Assembly: GCA_945890645.1 (NCBI GenBank)
Contig: CAMDCV010000003.1
Span: forward strand, 1-64,000
Direction of reading: 5' to 3'
From: Akkermansia muciniphila
GTDB lineage: Bacteria > Verrucomicrobiota > Verrucomicrobiia > Verrucomicrobiales > Akkermansiaceae
DNA length: 64,000 nucleotides
Shown: positions 39,697 through 48,341 of the stretch, one piece after another
Numbering within the stretch: position 1 is the stretch's first letter
Layout: every line of letters starts with the position of its first letter
The notes under the pieces: model-generated
The model's database searches: none
What the model was told of the DNA's origin: nothing
Seen by the model: only the letters and a program-made list of their open reading frames with translations
Made by a program: the position numbers and the translations under genes

Positions 39697-39734
39697 GCTT
39701 TCAGTTCGTGTTTCAGTTTTTCTTGGATGCTCAT
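39693..39734 (-). pseudogene. 13-codon relic of a membrane-protein start (or leader peptide)
   Basis: The frame MSIQEKLKHELKA then TGA copies the first 13 residues of the intact protein at 36945 (MSVQEKLKHEMKA), with mostly synonymous DNA differences. Its TGA overlaps the ATG of the exported protein at 38902-39696. It is either debris left when the rest of a second copy was deleted, or a retained leader that couples translation to the next gene. Confidence 0.6.
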
Positions 39735-39768
39735 TGAATTAGACAAATGGCTTCTCGTCCCGCGTCCC

Positions 39769-42117
39769 CTATTTCTGTGAGACCGTGACTTTCACAATCT
39801 TCCCTGCAAAGGCGCTGGGCGGGCCGGGTTGGTAGTCGTTGGAGACGTTCGTCTCGCCGTCGATGCCCACGTCGGCGCCTTCATCAGCGGAAAATGCGAA
39901 GGGTTGGGTTTTCGGGATCTGGCCTTCGGCGACCTTCTTCCCGTTCACACTGAGGATGGATTTGCCGCCGGTGCCGGGTTTCTGGGCATCGGGGATGAAC
40001 TCGTAGGAGATCGTGTGCTTACCGGGTGCGAGTGGTGTGTCGCTGCCGACGTTCGTGCGTTCGAGACCGAAGAAGTTGTATTCGTGATGGGCCTTGCCGT
40101 CTTTCATGTAGAGCACCCAACCGCCGAAGCAACCGGCCTGCGCGATGATCACACCGTTGGTTTTGTCATCCGACACCTCGACCTCGGCGGTGATGGTGTG
40201 GGCCACGCTTTTCACGTTGATGAAGGCGTTCTCCAAAAGGCCGGTCATTCCGGGGTAAACCGTGAGCGTCTTACGCCCGCCGAGCAGGTCGGGGCGTCCG
40301 GCGATGGACGCGACGAACCGCTCGACGCGGCGGTCGTCGATGGGGAAAACGTGATTGCGCTCAGCTTCCTTGTCGAAGACGGCCTGGAGCTCCTTGAGCT
40401 TCGCGGGATTCTTGGCGGCGAGGTTCTCCGCCTGGCTGAAATCTTCGTCCACTTTATAAAGCTCCCACACATCGTCTTTCACCGAGGGGAGCGGCGCCAT
40501 CAGCCACGGGATCGAGTGCCGAGTCGCGGCGACCCATCCGTCGTGGTAGATGGCGCGGTTGCCGAACATCTCAAAATATTGCGTCGTGCGCTGGTCGGCG
40601 GCTTTCGGCGCATCGGCGGAGTAAATCATCGAGACACCATCCATCGGGCGCTGCGCGATGCCATCGACGGTCTTCGGCTGCGGTATCTTCGTCGCCTCGA
40701 GCGCGGTCGGCGCAACATCAATGACGTGATGAAACTGGCTGCGGATTTCGCCCTTCGCCTTGATGCCCTTAGGCCAGTGCATGACCATGCCGTTGCGGGT
40801 GCCGCCGAAGTGACTGGCGACCTGCTTGGTCCACTGGAAGGGTGTATTCGTCGCCCACGCCCAGCCGATGGCGTAGTGTGGGAACGTCGTCGGACCGCCC
40901 CAGTCCTCGATGTGTGACATCATCTGGTCGGCTTTGCCGACGATGCCGTTGAGCGCCATCATCTCGTTGTAGGTGCCCTCGGGGCCACCCTCGGCGCTCG
41001 CGCCGTTGTCGCCAACGATGTAGAAAAATAGCGTGTTATCGAGTTCGCCGATGGCTTCGAGCTGTGCGACGAGGCGACCGACTTCGTTGTCCGTGTGCTC
41101 GGCGAATCCAGCGAAAGTTTCCATCTGCCGCTCGAACAATCTTTTTTGATCCGCGCTCATATCGGCCCATGCGGGGATCTCCTTCGGGCGCTCGGTGAGC
41201 TTGGTGTTCGCGGGGATGATGCCCATCTTCTTCTGCCGCTCAAAGGTTTCCTCGCGCAGCTTGTCCCAGCCGCCGCTGAACTGACTCTTGTATTTTGCAA
41301 TCCATTCCTTCGGTGCATGATGCGGCGCGTGCGTCGCACCCGGAGCGAAATACATGTAGAAGGGCTTATCCGGAGTGAGCGACTGTTGTGCGCTGACCCA
41401 GCGGATCGCCTGATCCGTCATGTCTGTGGTGAAGTGATAGTCGGGTGAAATCCGGTGCTCGACACGGGTCACCCCGTCGAAAATCGCAGGTGCCCACTGG
41501 TTCGTCTCGCCGCCGATGAAGCCGTAAAACTTGTCGAAGCCCGAGCCCGTCGGCCAGCGGTCGAAAGGGCCCGAGACCGAGACTTCCCACGGTGGCGTTT
41601 CATGGTATTTACCGAACATTCCGGTGCTGAAGCCATTTTGCCGGAGTATCTGTGCGAGTGGGGTAATTTCGCGCGGACGGATGCCGGTGTTACCGGGAAA
41701 GGCCGTCGCGAGTTCCATGATCGCACCAGCATTGTTCGCATGGTGGTTGTGACCGGTCAGAAGAGCCGTGCGCGTCGGACTACAAAGTGCCGTGGTGTGA
41801 AAGCGATTGTAGCGCAAACCAGCTGCCGCCATTTTGTCCAATGTCGGCATCTTGATGGGCCCGCCAAATGCGCTGCTCGCTCCGAAGCCAATGTCATCAA
41901 TGAGCACGATGACCACGTTCGGAGCACCATCGGGCGCTTTCACTTCGAAACGCGGCGGTGCCTTTGCGTCGCGCGCGTCAAGCGTGGTGATGGACTTTGG
42001 TTTCGGCTCCGGGATGGGTAGCGAGGTGCGGTCGAGCTTGTCTTGTGCAGAGGCCGACGCGGCAAATACCGTACCGAGCGCGAGGCTTAGAAGGACGAGA
42101 CTGGTGTTTGGTTTCAT
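39769..42117 (-). CDS. exported sulfatase, large arylsulfatase type
   Basis: 782 residues with a signal peptide (to about residue 24). After the linker LDARDAKAPPRFEVKAP come metal-binding VIVLIDDIGFG, the formylglycine motif CSPTRTALLTGHNHH (Cys112), GMFGKYHE, APGATHAPHH and VGDNGASAEGG. The C-terminus ends in a beta module (AFAGKIVKVTVSQK). Large enzymes of this type act on aryl or alkyl sulfates; the substrate here is unknown. It heads the first sulfatase/DUF1254 gene train and faces the AraC regulator at 42538 across a truncated sulfatase fragment. Confidence 0.94.
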   Translation of the reverse strand: MKPNTSLVLLSLALGTVFAASASAQDKLDRTSLPIPEPKPKSITTLDARDAKAPPRFEVKAPDGAPNVVIVLIDDIGFGASSAFGGPIKMPTLDKMAAAGLRYNRFHTTALCSPTRTALLTGHNHHANNAGAIMELATAFPGNTGIRPREITPLAQILRQNGFSTGMFGKYHETPPWEVSVSGPFDRWPTGSGFDKFYGFIGGETNQWAPAIFDGVTRVEHRISPDYHFTTDMTDQAIRWVSAQQSLTPDKPFYMYFAPGATHAPHHAPKEWIAKYKSQFSGGWDKLREETFERQKKMGIIPANTKLTERPKEIPAWADMSADQKRLFERQMETFAGFAEHTDNEVGRLVAQLEAIGELDNTLFFYIVGDNGASAEGGPEGTYNEMMALNGIVGKADQMMSHIEDWGGPTTFPHYAIGWAWATNTPFQWTKQVASHFGGTRNGMVMHWPKGIKAKGEIRSQFHHVIDVAPTALEATKIPQPKTVDGIAQRPMDGVSMIYSADAPKAADQRTTQYFEMFGNRAIYHDGWVAATRHSIPWLMAPLPSVKDDVWELYKVDEDFSQAENLAAKNPAKLKELQAVFDKEAERNHVFPIDDRRVERFVASIAGRPDLLGGRKTLTVYPGMTGLLENAFINVKSVAHTITAEVEVSDDKTNGVIIAQAGCFGGWVLYMKDGKAHHEYNFFGLERTNVGSDTPLAPGKHTISYEFIPDAQKPGTGGKSILSVNGKKVAEGQIPKTQPFAFSADEGADVGIDGETNVSNDYQPGPPSAFAGKIVKVTVSQK

Positions 42118-42183
42118 GGTGGATGGTGTGTATGAAGAGGGGAGATGCTGAGAAAATTGATTTGCCTACTTCGCTAGCGAGTA

Positions 42184-42390
42184 TCAGATGGGCGATGGGT
42201 AGGCGCGTTCGGTGACAGTCATCTTCGTGTCAGGGAGCGGCTTGGCATTGCGGGCATCGGTTTCCGAATACGCCGGACGCGCTGGTGGAAGAATCGGCAA
42301 AATTGTGCGATCAAGCTCTGCGGTTTGTGCCGTTAGGTATGCGCTACAGGTGATGCCTGTAATACGCAGCGAGTGGTATAAAAACTTCAT
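42184..42390 (-). pseudogene. truncated N-terminus of a second large sulfatase
   Basis: 68 codons: a hydrophobic leader (MKFLYHSLRITGITCSAYL), then AELDRTILPILPPARPAY and TDARNAKPLPD. These align with the linker LDRTSLPIPEPK...LDARDAKAPP of the intact sulfatase at 39769. The frame stops shortly afterwards, before any catalytic motif. It sits directly between the intact sulfatase and the AraC regulator, so it now occupies the promoter-proximal position. It could still be translated as a short secreted peptide. Confidence 0.7.
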
Positions 42391-42537
42391 AGGATAGGTA
42401 TTGGTCGATACTGATAGTAACAAATAATCTATAAGCAGTTTCTAAAGAAATTTGTGGCAGATATCAAGTGACAAATCTATCCGAAAAACGCAGTAAATTT
42501 CTTGGCATACCTAGTGGGTTGCGATAGAGTTACGTAA
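42391..42537. promoter_or_regulatory. divergent control region between sulfatase train and AraC regulator
   Basis: This 147-bp AT-rich gap separates the leftward sulfatase side from the rightward AraC gene and must hold both promoters. No operator repeat stands out by eye. The position mirrors the AraC-sulfatase gap at 20645-20727. Confidence 0.4.
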
Positions 42538-43509
42538 ATGCTTCAACATGAATTGATCATTTCGCAGCATGTGATCATGCCTGAGGATCTTGCTGCGGCG
42601 ATTCATCAAGCGAAGTTGGTGCCCCATCAAGTTCGCGCGAAATCCTCACCTAGTAAACTTGTTCGCGTGCTCTGTGAAAGTCTTTGTCTTGATTTTGCAT
42701 CTCTCAGTCCCGCGATGTTGTTTACTGGCGCTATGCCGGAAGATTATTACACTTTGGTTTTTGTCACGAATTGTCAGCAAAAAGGGCGCTCCTTTAATTT
42801 TGCGATCGAGCACAATGATGGTTACATGGGGTTTTTCCCGCCAGGTGGCACGGTCGATGCCTATACGCCAGAGGGTTATGAAAATGCGACATTGACAGTT
42901 CCCACAGCAATTTTTTTGCATGCGATTGAAAGATCATTCCCCGACTTGCCAGAGAATGTTTTGCAGAACGGAATAGGTATCCGGATTGGAATAGACGAAC
43001 AGTTGAAGTTGCGTGAGTTGTTGCGGATGGTTTTGGCCATTGCCGAGAATCCGATAGACTCAGTATGTTTTTCTACCGTGCGGAGTCAGCTTGAGTCCGA
43101 TTTGCTTGAGGCATTTCTTTCAGCACTTGCTGATGGATGCCAATTCGCGAATCATAAACCAAATATGCGAACCGAGCGAAGACAGCGTAAGCTGCGGCAA
43201 GCTCGGGACTATTTGTTTGATCATTGCCATAGGCCGATTCAATTAGAGAGTCTCTGCGCGGAGCTTGCTATGTCGAAACGAGGAGTTGAGATGTTATTTC
43301 AAGATTTGTTGGGTGTTAGCCCAAACGCGTATATCCGAAACCAACGTCTGCATGGGGTGCGCCAAGCACTCCGAGAGGCGGTGGCTACACCAGGAATTGT
43401 AAAGCGCACAGCCTATCAATGGGGATTTTGGCACTTAGGTCATTTCTCGCGCGAGTACCAGTTGCTGTTTGGCGAACTGCCAACTTCGACAGTGCTCCGG
43501 CAACCGTAA
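42538..43509 (+). CDS. AraC-family transcriptional regulator (second copy)
   Basis: 323 residues. The C-terminal AraC-type double helix-turn-helix includes RPIQLESLCAELAMSKRGVE, LGVSPNAYIRNQRL and WGFWHLGHFSREYQLLFGELPT. The N-terminal sensor begins with a MPEDLAAAIHQAKLV segment resembling VPDDFEKALSGVQLV of the regulator at 19658. The two are therefore paralogs, each divergent from a sulfatase locus. The ligand is unknown; a sulfated compound or its product is a reasonable guess. Confidence 0.88.
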   Translation: MLQHELIISQHVIMPEDLAAAIHQAKLVPHQVRAKSSPSKLVRVLCESLCLDFASLSPAMLFTGAMPEDYYTLVFVTNCQQKGRSFNFAIEHNDGYMGFFPPGGTVDAYTPEGYENATLTVPTAIFLHAIERSFPDLPENVLQNGIGIRIGIDEQLKLRELLRMVLAIAENPIDSVCFSTVRSQLESDLLEAFLSALADGCQFANHKPNMRTERRQRKLRQARDYLFDHCHRPIQLESLCAELAMSKRGVEMLFQDLLGVSPNAYIRNQRLHGVRQALREAVATPGIVKRTAYQWGFWHLGHFSREYQLLFGELPTSTVLRQP

Positions 43510-43539
43510 AAAGGATTACTGATTGCCGAAGCGATCTGC

Positions 43540-45525
43540 TCAGCCCTTGGTGAACTCTAAACCAGGATCCCCATCGGGGGCGCCGATGATCGTGAACTTC
43601 ATGTTTTTGTCATCCTTGCGAATGAGTTCTACAATCATCTGCGTGTCATCGGTGGTCATGACGAGAAGACCATTGTCGTTAATCGAGTAGGTGCCATTCA
43701 TGTCGGTCTTACGACCTTCATTTAGGTAACTCCAAGTGTAAGCGCCATCGGCTTTCAATTCAAAAGTGATTTTCCCTTCCTTGCCGCGATCGCTGACCCA
43801 CAGACCAGGCAGTTGGGTCTGTGTCATCAAGTCTGGTTTGGAAGCTGGCGCGCTATCGGGCTCGCTGGCGTCGGGAATCGAGGATTTCGTTAGATCGCGC
43901 AACTGCCGTGAAATACTATCGGCGGGTTGTAGTTCGCTGGCTTTGGAAAATTCTAGGTTGGCTTCCTTCATGTGGCCGCAGACCATGTAGTGATAGCCTA
44001 ACAAAAACCGTGCGTCTGCCTTGGTGGGGGCGGACTTGGTGTAGTCCTCAAGCTTGCGCAATTGTTGGTTGTAGGCATCGGGATTTTTATAGAATCCTAT
44101 CATCGTCTCCCAACCCCAGCCGGGGCCCGAGGCGAGTACGGGATTGAGGACGCCGGCAGCATCGGAGAATTTTCCGAGTGCAAAGAAAATCAACGAACGA
44201 TATTCGTGCAAAGTCACATCTCCGGGAGTGGCGGCAATTGCTTCGTCGAGTGCCTTTGAGGCCGTTACGTAATCGCCCTTGGCAAAAGCATCGCGGGAAC
44301 GTTGGGAAGCTTCGTTCGATTTTGCTTCGGCGGATGTGACTGTCGCTTCATCTCCCGGCGGATGGGCCGCTGCTGCGACCGATACGGGTTGATTGTAGGT
44401 GACATAGGTATTTTGAACAACAGGAGCGGGATACGGGTTGCTGTAACTTTGATAACCCATGTTATAGATCAGGTTGCCGAAACTCCACACGCCGATGCCC
44501 CACATGAAGCCTTTTGCAAAATCGTCATCATCGCACCACCAGTGGTGGTGATAGTAGCTGCTGCTATAACCGTAGCCCCAGTGACCGTGGTGCCAGCTAT
44601 GACAATTGCTCGCGCCCCACCAAGGTCGATCGCCCCAGTGATCGGGTCGATGAGAATAGTTGTAGTTGTTGCTGAAGTTGTTATTGATCTTGATATTGAC
44701 GTTATTGTTGTTGCCCCAAACGCCGTGATTACCACCCCATTTGTTGTTGTCCCATCGGCCATTATTGGAAGGCAGGGTCGAGGGGCGATTCAAATTGCCA
44801 GGACGATTGCCGCTGTTGCCATAGCCGGGGCGGTTACCGCTGTTGCCCATGCCGGGACGATTGGGATAGGTCACCATGCCGGGTAAGGTGCTCGGGCGGT
44901 TGCCGGTGGGGCGGTTGATGCTGGGACGATTGTCTGCCGGCAATGTCGTGGGACGATTCCCCGCACCGATGCCCGAACCTTGACCAGGACGGTTTCCAAC
45001 TCCGGTATCGGGACGATTTCCCGAACCTTGACCAGGACGATCCCCGATCCCTGAACCTGAGCCCGGGCGATTTCCCGAACCTTGACCGGGACGATCTCCG
45101 ATCCCTGAACCTGAACCGGGACGATTTCCCGAACCCGGCAAATCTATGCCAGGGGCGGGTTTCGTGCTGGGCAGAGTCGTAGGACGTTGCACTGATGGCT
45201 TGGTGGCAGGAAGTGTGCTCGGACGAGAGCTAGGAGCGGAAGGTCGGCTGCTCGGTGTCGAAGGACGCGTCGTCGGTGCGGATGGTCGTGTGCTTGGACG
45301 ACTCAGTGAAGAACCTGTGGTGGGATTGCGAGAACCACTGCTAGGGCGAGTCACACTGCTGGGGCGCGAAACGCTGCTGCTGCTGGAGCGGTTGCCTCCG
45401 CTGAAGCTACTACTGCCGCCTCGCGACCCGCCGCCGCCACCACGATTGCCGCCACGGGCAAAAGCATCGGGTGCGGTTAATACCACGCCTAACAGAAGGG
45501 TAATGCATAAATTCCAATGTTTCAT
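43540..45525 (-). CDS. exported repeat protein with Gly/Arg/Pro-rich N-terminus and TPR-like domain
   Basis: 661 residues. A signal peptide is followed by a low-complexity stretch (about 25-290): RGGNRGGGGGSRGG, SRPSTRPSAPTTRP, and tandem GNRPGSGSGIGDRPGQGS units. Residues about 290-360 are Asn/His/Trp-rich with a short hydrophobic segment. A TPR-like region follows (DAFAKGDYVTASKALDEAIA, LHEYRSLIFFALGKFSDAAG). The C-terminal 80 residues form a small beta domain (GLWVSDRGKEGKITFELKADG). No catalytic motif. It pairs with the gene at 45543 (17 bp upstream). Confidence 0.7.
   Translation of the reverse strand: MKHWNLCITLLLGVVLTAPDAFARGGNRGGGGGSRGGSSSFSGGNRSSSSSVSRPSSVTRPSSGSRNPTTGSSLSRPSTRPSAPTTRPSTPSSRPSAPSSRPSTLPATKPSVQRPTTLPSTKPAPGIDLPGSGNRPGSGSGIGDRPGQGSGNRPGSGSGIGDRPGQGSGNRPDTGVGNRPGQGSGIGAGNRPTTLPADNRPSINRPTGNRPSTLPGMVTYPNRPGMGNSGNRPGYGNSGNRPGNLNRPSTLPSNNGRWDNNKWGGNHGVWGNNNNVNIKINNNFSNNYNYSHRPDHWGDRPWWGASNCHSWHHGHWGYGYSSSYYHHHWWCDDDDFAKGFMWGIGVWSFGNLIYNMGYQSYSNPYPAPVVQNTYVTYNQPVSVAAAAHPPGDEATVTSAEAKSNEASQRSRDAFAKGDYVTASKALDEAIAATPGDVTLHEYRSLIFFALGKFSDAAGVLNPVLASGPGWGWETMIGFYKNPDAYNQQLRKLEDYTKSAPTKADARFLLGYHYMVCGHMKEANLEFSKASELQPADSISRQLRDLTKSSIPDASEPDSAPASKPDLMTQTQLPGLWVSDRGKEGKITFELKADGAYTWSYLNEGRKTDMNGTYSINDNGLLVMTTDDTQMIVELIRKDDKNMKFTIIGAPDGDPGLEFTKG
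45014..45121. repeat. 54-bp tandem repeat inside the Gly/Pro-rich gene
   Basis: Two successive 54-bp units start at 45014 and 45068, with a partial third from 45122. Each encodes the 18-residue unit GNRPGSGSGIGDRPGQGS. The units differ at only a few bases, so the expansion is recent and copy number may vary between strains. Confidence 0.85.
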
Positions 45526-45542
45526 AATTTTGTCTGGTTTGA

Positions 45543-46439
45543 TTATTGTTCCGCAGGTTCTGGGGCTTGGCGCACAATGCGGAGGGTGATATCAGGCGCT
45601 TTTTTGCCATCGATCACTCGATTGGATGATGTCCAGATGAGAGTGTCTTGGCCTTCCGTTGTAAGTTTTTGGCTCATGGTGATCATTTCGCCATCGGCGG
45701 TAGTTCCTTCTGAGCGCAGTTCCCATCCCTCGTCATTCGCTGTCCAAACTCCCTCAATCACCCCGCCGCGGGCATCAAATACCCAGGAAATAATGGACTT
45801 TTTCGCGGCATTCCAACCGATACGCATACTGCCGGTTTGAGGCTCTGTGTCAGACTTAGTCGTTAGAATTTCACCCAATAAGAACTTGCCTGTTGGATCC
45901 CAACCGAAGGCGTAATCAACCTCAACTCCATCGATTTGGGTAGTCCATTCACCACTGATGACTTGCTCCAAATCCGCCAGATGTCCAGCGGGATCGGTGA
46001 CATCGGCCACATCGCGACTACTCGCAATTTGCCACGTGCCTTTATCATTTTTCAGCATCACGGCGGTATAGGCGGTCGAACGCGGTGGGGCGTTCTCATC
46101 ATCGGGAGGGGAAATATGATAGATTCCCTCCTCGATCGCTACGGACGGAGCCACAATACGAACGTCAGAGACTTCGATCGCGATCTGTCGCGGGTCGCCA
46201 GAGAAGATGCTTTCATAGCGAGCCTGAATTTCTTTGCGACCCGAAGTCACGCCATCGCTCTCGACGATTTCTCCCTGTTCGGTGAAGAGAAGTGAGACAG
46301 CCACGGCATCTTTTTTGTTATAAGCTGTGACAAAGTCCGCAGCGGATTGGCGCAAGCCAGCGATCTCGGGGCTTGGTTCCTCGGCAAGGGCAGGCATGGC
46401 GCAAGCTAGAAGGCTGCAGAGCAGAAGTGGTTTTTTCAT
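45543..46439 (-). CDS. exported SnoaL-like (SgcJ/EcaC-type) protein
   Basis: About 298 residues. A signal peptide (MKKPLLLCSLLACAMPALA) is followed by a SnoaL/NTF2-like domain: GLRQSAADFVTAYNKKDAVA, SDGVTSGRKEIQARYESIF, and YTAVMLKNDKGTWQIASSRD. The C-terminal 150 residues form a second beta-rich module (GEWTTQIDGVEVDYAFGWD). Such proteins are labelled oxidoreductase-like in databases without demonstrated activity. The ATG at 46439 is used because the signal peptide begins there. Co-oriented with the repeat protein downstream. Confidence 0.75.
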   Translation of the reverse strand: MKKPLLLCSLLACAMPALAEEPSPEIAGLRQSAADFVTAYNKKDAVAVSLLFTEQGEIVESDGVTSGRKEIQARYESIFSGDPRQIAIEVSDVRIVAPSVAIEEGIYHISPPDDENAPPRSTAYTAVMLKNDKGTWQIASSRDVADVTDPAGHLADLEQVISGEWTTQIDGVEVDYAFGWDPTGKFLLGEILTTKSDTEPQTGSMRIGWNAAKKSIISWVFDARGGVIEGVWTANDEGWELRSEGTTADGEMITMSQKLTTEGQDTLIWTSSNRVIDGKKAPDITLRIVRQAPEPAEQ

Positions 46440-46526
46440 AAAATTTACGTTAGTGTTTTTTGGTGTCATCCATGCGTTCTCAGGGTCCGAGCGGAGAATA
46501 GACATTGATGGATTAAATCTAAGTCG

Positions 46527-47252
46527 TTATTGATCTTTTTTTCCAGCAAGCAGAGGGTAGACGATGCCTGCAAGAATCGCGCCTACGATCGGAGCAAGCC
46601 AGAATAACCACAGCTGCTGAATCGCCCAACCGCCGACAAACAGTGCTGGCCCAGTGCTGCGCGCGGGGTTGACGGAAAGGTTGGTAACGGGGATGCCGAT
46701 GAGGTGAATCAAGGTCAGACCGAGGCCGATCGCGATCGGTGCCATGCCCTGCGGCGCGCGTTTGTCCGTGGCGCCGAGAATGATCAGCAAGAAGAAAAAG
46801 GTCAGCACGACTTCCGCGACGAGTGCCGACACCATGGAATAGCCTCCGGGAGAGTGATCAGCAAAACCATTGGACGCAAAACCGCCTGCAGTCGAGAAAC
46901 CTGTTTTGCCACTAGCGATGAGATACAACACGCCTGCCCCAGCGATGCCACCGAGCACTTGCGTGAGGATATAGGGAAACATTTCGGATGCGGGATGACG
47001 ACCACCCACCACCAAGCCCACGGTCACCGCCGGGTTCAAATGGCAACCGGAAATGTGACCAATCGCGTACGCCATCGTGAGCACGGTCAAGCCGAAGGCG
47101 AGAGATACCCCGACAAAGCCGATGCCGAGTTGCGTGGGTGAGTCTCCCTCAGTGAGGAATAAAGCAGCCAGCACCGCGCTGCCGCAGCCGCCGAATACGA
47201 GCCAGAACGTTCCGAAAAATTCGGCCATCAATTTTTGTTTCAATGTGATCAT
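46527..47252 (-). CDS. aqpZ: aquaporin Z-like water channel
   Basis: 241 residues, six membrane helices and the two half-helix loops [10 protein letters not shown] and [12 protein letters not shown] with both NPA motifs. The Arg after the second NPA and the [11 protein letters not shown] first helix are typical of water-selective channels in the inner membrane. It is the most downstream gene of the second sulfatase train, 50 bp after the HAD phosphatase gene. Confidence 0.95.
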   Translation of the reverse strand: MITLKQKLMAEFFGTFWLVFGGCGSAVLAALFLTEGDSPTQLGIGFVGVSLAFGLTVLTMAYAIGHISGCHLNPAVTVGLVVGGRHPASEMFPYILTQVLGGIAGAGVLYLIASGKTGFSTAGGFASNGFADHSPGGYSMVSALVAEVVLTFFFLLIILGATDKRAPQGMAPIAIGLGLTLIHLIGIPVTNLSVNPARSTGPALFVGGWAIQQLWLFWLAPIVGAILAGIVYPLLAGKKDQ

Positions 47253-47302
47253 GATAGAATGTGTTTGTGTTGAGCAGGGGGTTTACGGGGAGAATTTGCC
47301 TG

Positions 47303-48295
47303 TCAGGGGGTGATGGGAAAAATGGTCTGCCAATCATTTTTCATATCAACAACAGTCCAAATTTTTTCGTTAGCTTCGTCAAGCCCTTTATCGAGTTTGC
47401 CGATGGATGATTGACGGTCGTAGGCCCATTCACGAGCGGCGTCGGTATGATGAACATAGAGACAAAAGCTCGGACGGGTGCCTGCGGCGGTCCATTGGAG
47501 CATTTGCAGGTCGCCGTCGGAATTGCCGGCGGCGAAAATCGGGCGACGGCCGATGTGGCGCTGGATGCCTACGGGCTTGCCGTCTTTGTCGTCGTTGTGA
47601 AAAATTTCTGGCAGCTTGATGAGGACGGGTTTGCCGTCGCGGATTTCGTATTTTAGCCCGCCACTGCTGCCGATGACTTGTTCGGGAGGGATGCCATATG
47701 TTTTCTCCACCCAAGGGCGCATGAACTCGATGCCGCCGCCGGAGACAATGTAGGTTTTGAATCCGTTGGAGCGGAGGTAGCTGAGGAGTTCGAGCATCGG
47801 CTGATAGACCATTTCGGTGTAAAGTTTGCCGGTTTTCGGGTGCTTGGCGGTGGTGATCCAGTCGGCAACGATTTTTTCGAACTCTTCGGTTGTTAGACCC
47901 GCGTGGGTGGCCATGACGATCTGGGCGAGGGCGTGCTCGCCTCCCGCCAGCGCGGCCTTGACATCACCCTTGAGGAGCGAGGCGAAGGGTTCTTTCTCTT
48001 TCCACTCCGGATGCTGTGGTGCAAGCGCCTTGATGCGGTCGAGCGCGAAGAAGAGCTGGAAATACATCGGCTGCTCAGCCCAGAGCGTGCCGTCGTTGTC
48101 GAAGCAGGCGATGCGTTCGGCCACGGGAACAAAGTCGGCAGAGCCTTCTTTGGCGACCTTTTCGACGTAGGCGGTGATGGATTGCTTGGACTTGCCGTCG
48201 TTCCAGGATGGAAGCGGGTCGGCAGCATGGGCGATGGCGGTGATGAAAGCCAGCATGCAGGCGAGCGCGGCGAGTGGTTGGTTGATCATGATCAT
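47303..48295 (-). CDS. exported HAD-family phosphatase
   Basis: 330 residues with a signal peptide (to about residue 24, AIAHA). HAD motif I is CFDNDGTLW (Asp66 and Asp68), with the later YIVSGGGIEFMRP and motif IV GNSDGDLQML. It is of the phosphoserine-phosphatase-like subtype and would hydrolyse phosphate esters in the periplasm. ATGs at 48295 and 48289 are both possible starts. A truncated paralog lies at 51240-51485. It belongs to the second sulfatase/DUF1254 train. Confidence 0.87.
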   Translation of the reverse strand: MIMINQPLAALACMLAFITAIAHAADPLPSWNDGKSKQSITAYVEKVAKEGSADFVPVAERIACFDNDGTLWAEQPMYFQLFFALDRIKALAPQHPEWKEKEPFASLLKGDVKAALAGGEHALAQIVMATHAGLTTEEFEKIVADWITTAKHPKTGKLYTEMVYQPMLELLSYLRSNGFKTYIVSGGGIEFMRPWVEKTYGIPPEQVIGSSGGLKYEIRDGKPVLIKLPEIFHNDDKDGKPVGIQRHIGRRPIFAAGNSDGDLQMLQWTAAGTRPSFCLYVHHTDAAREWAYDRQSSIGKLDKGLDEANEKIWTVVDMKNDWQTIFPITP

Positions 48296-48341
48296 GTTGT
48301 TATGTGTTTGGGCGCTTTTGGTAGTTGGTGGACAGATCCGG

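Noticed and set aside
39829-40917. 362-codon plus-strand reading frame
   Set aside because: Antisense to the large sulfatase, no signal or motif.
42502-42530. TTGGCA-17-TAGAGT promoter before the second AraC gene
   Set aside because: It would place the transcript start at or after the ATG at 42538, leaving no room for a leader; chance match is likely.
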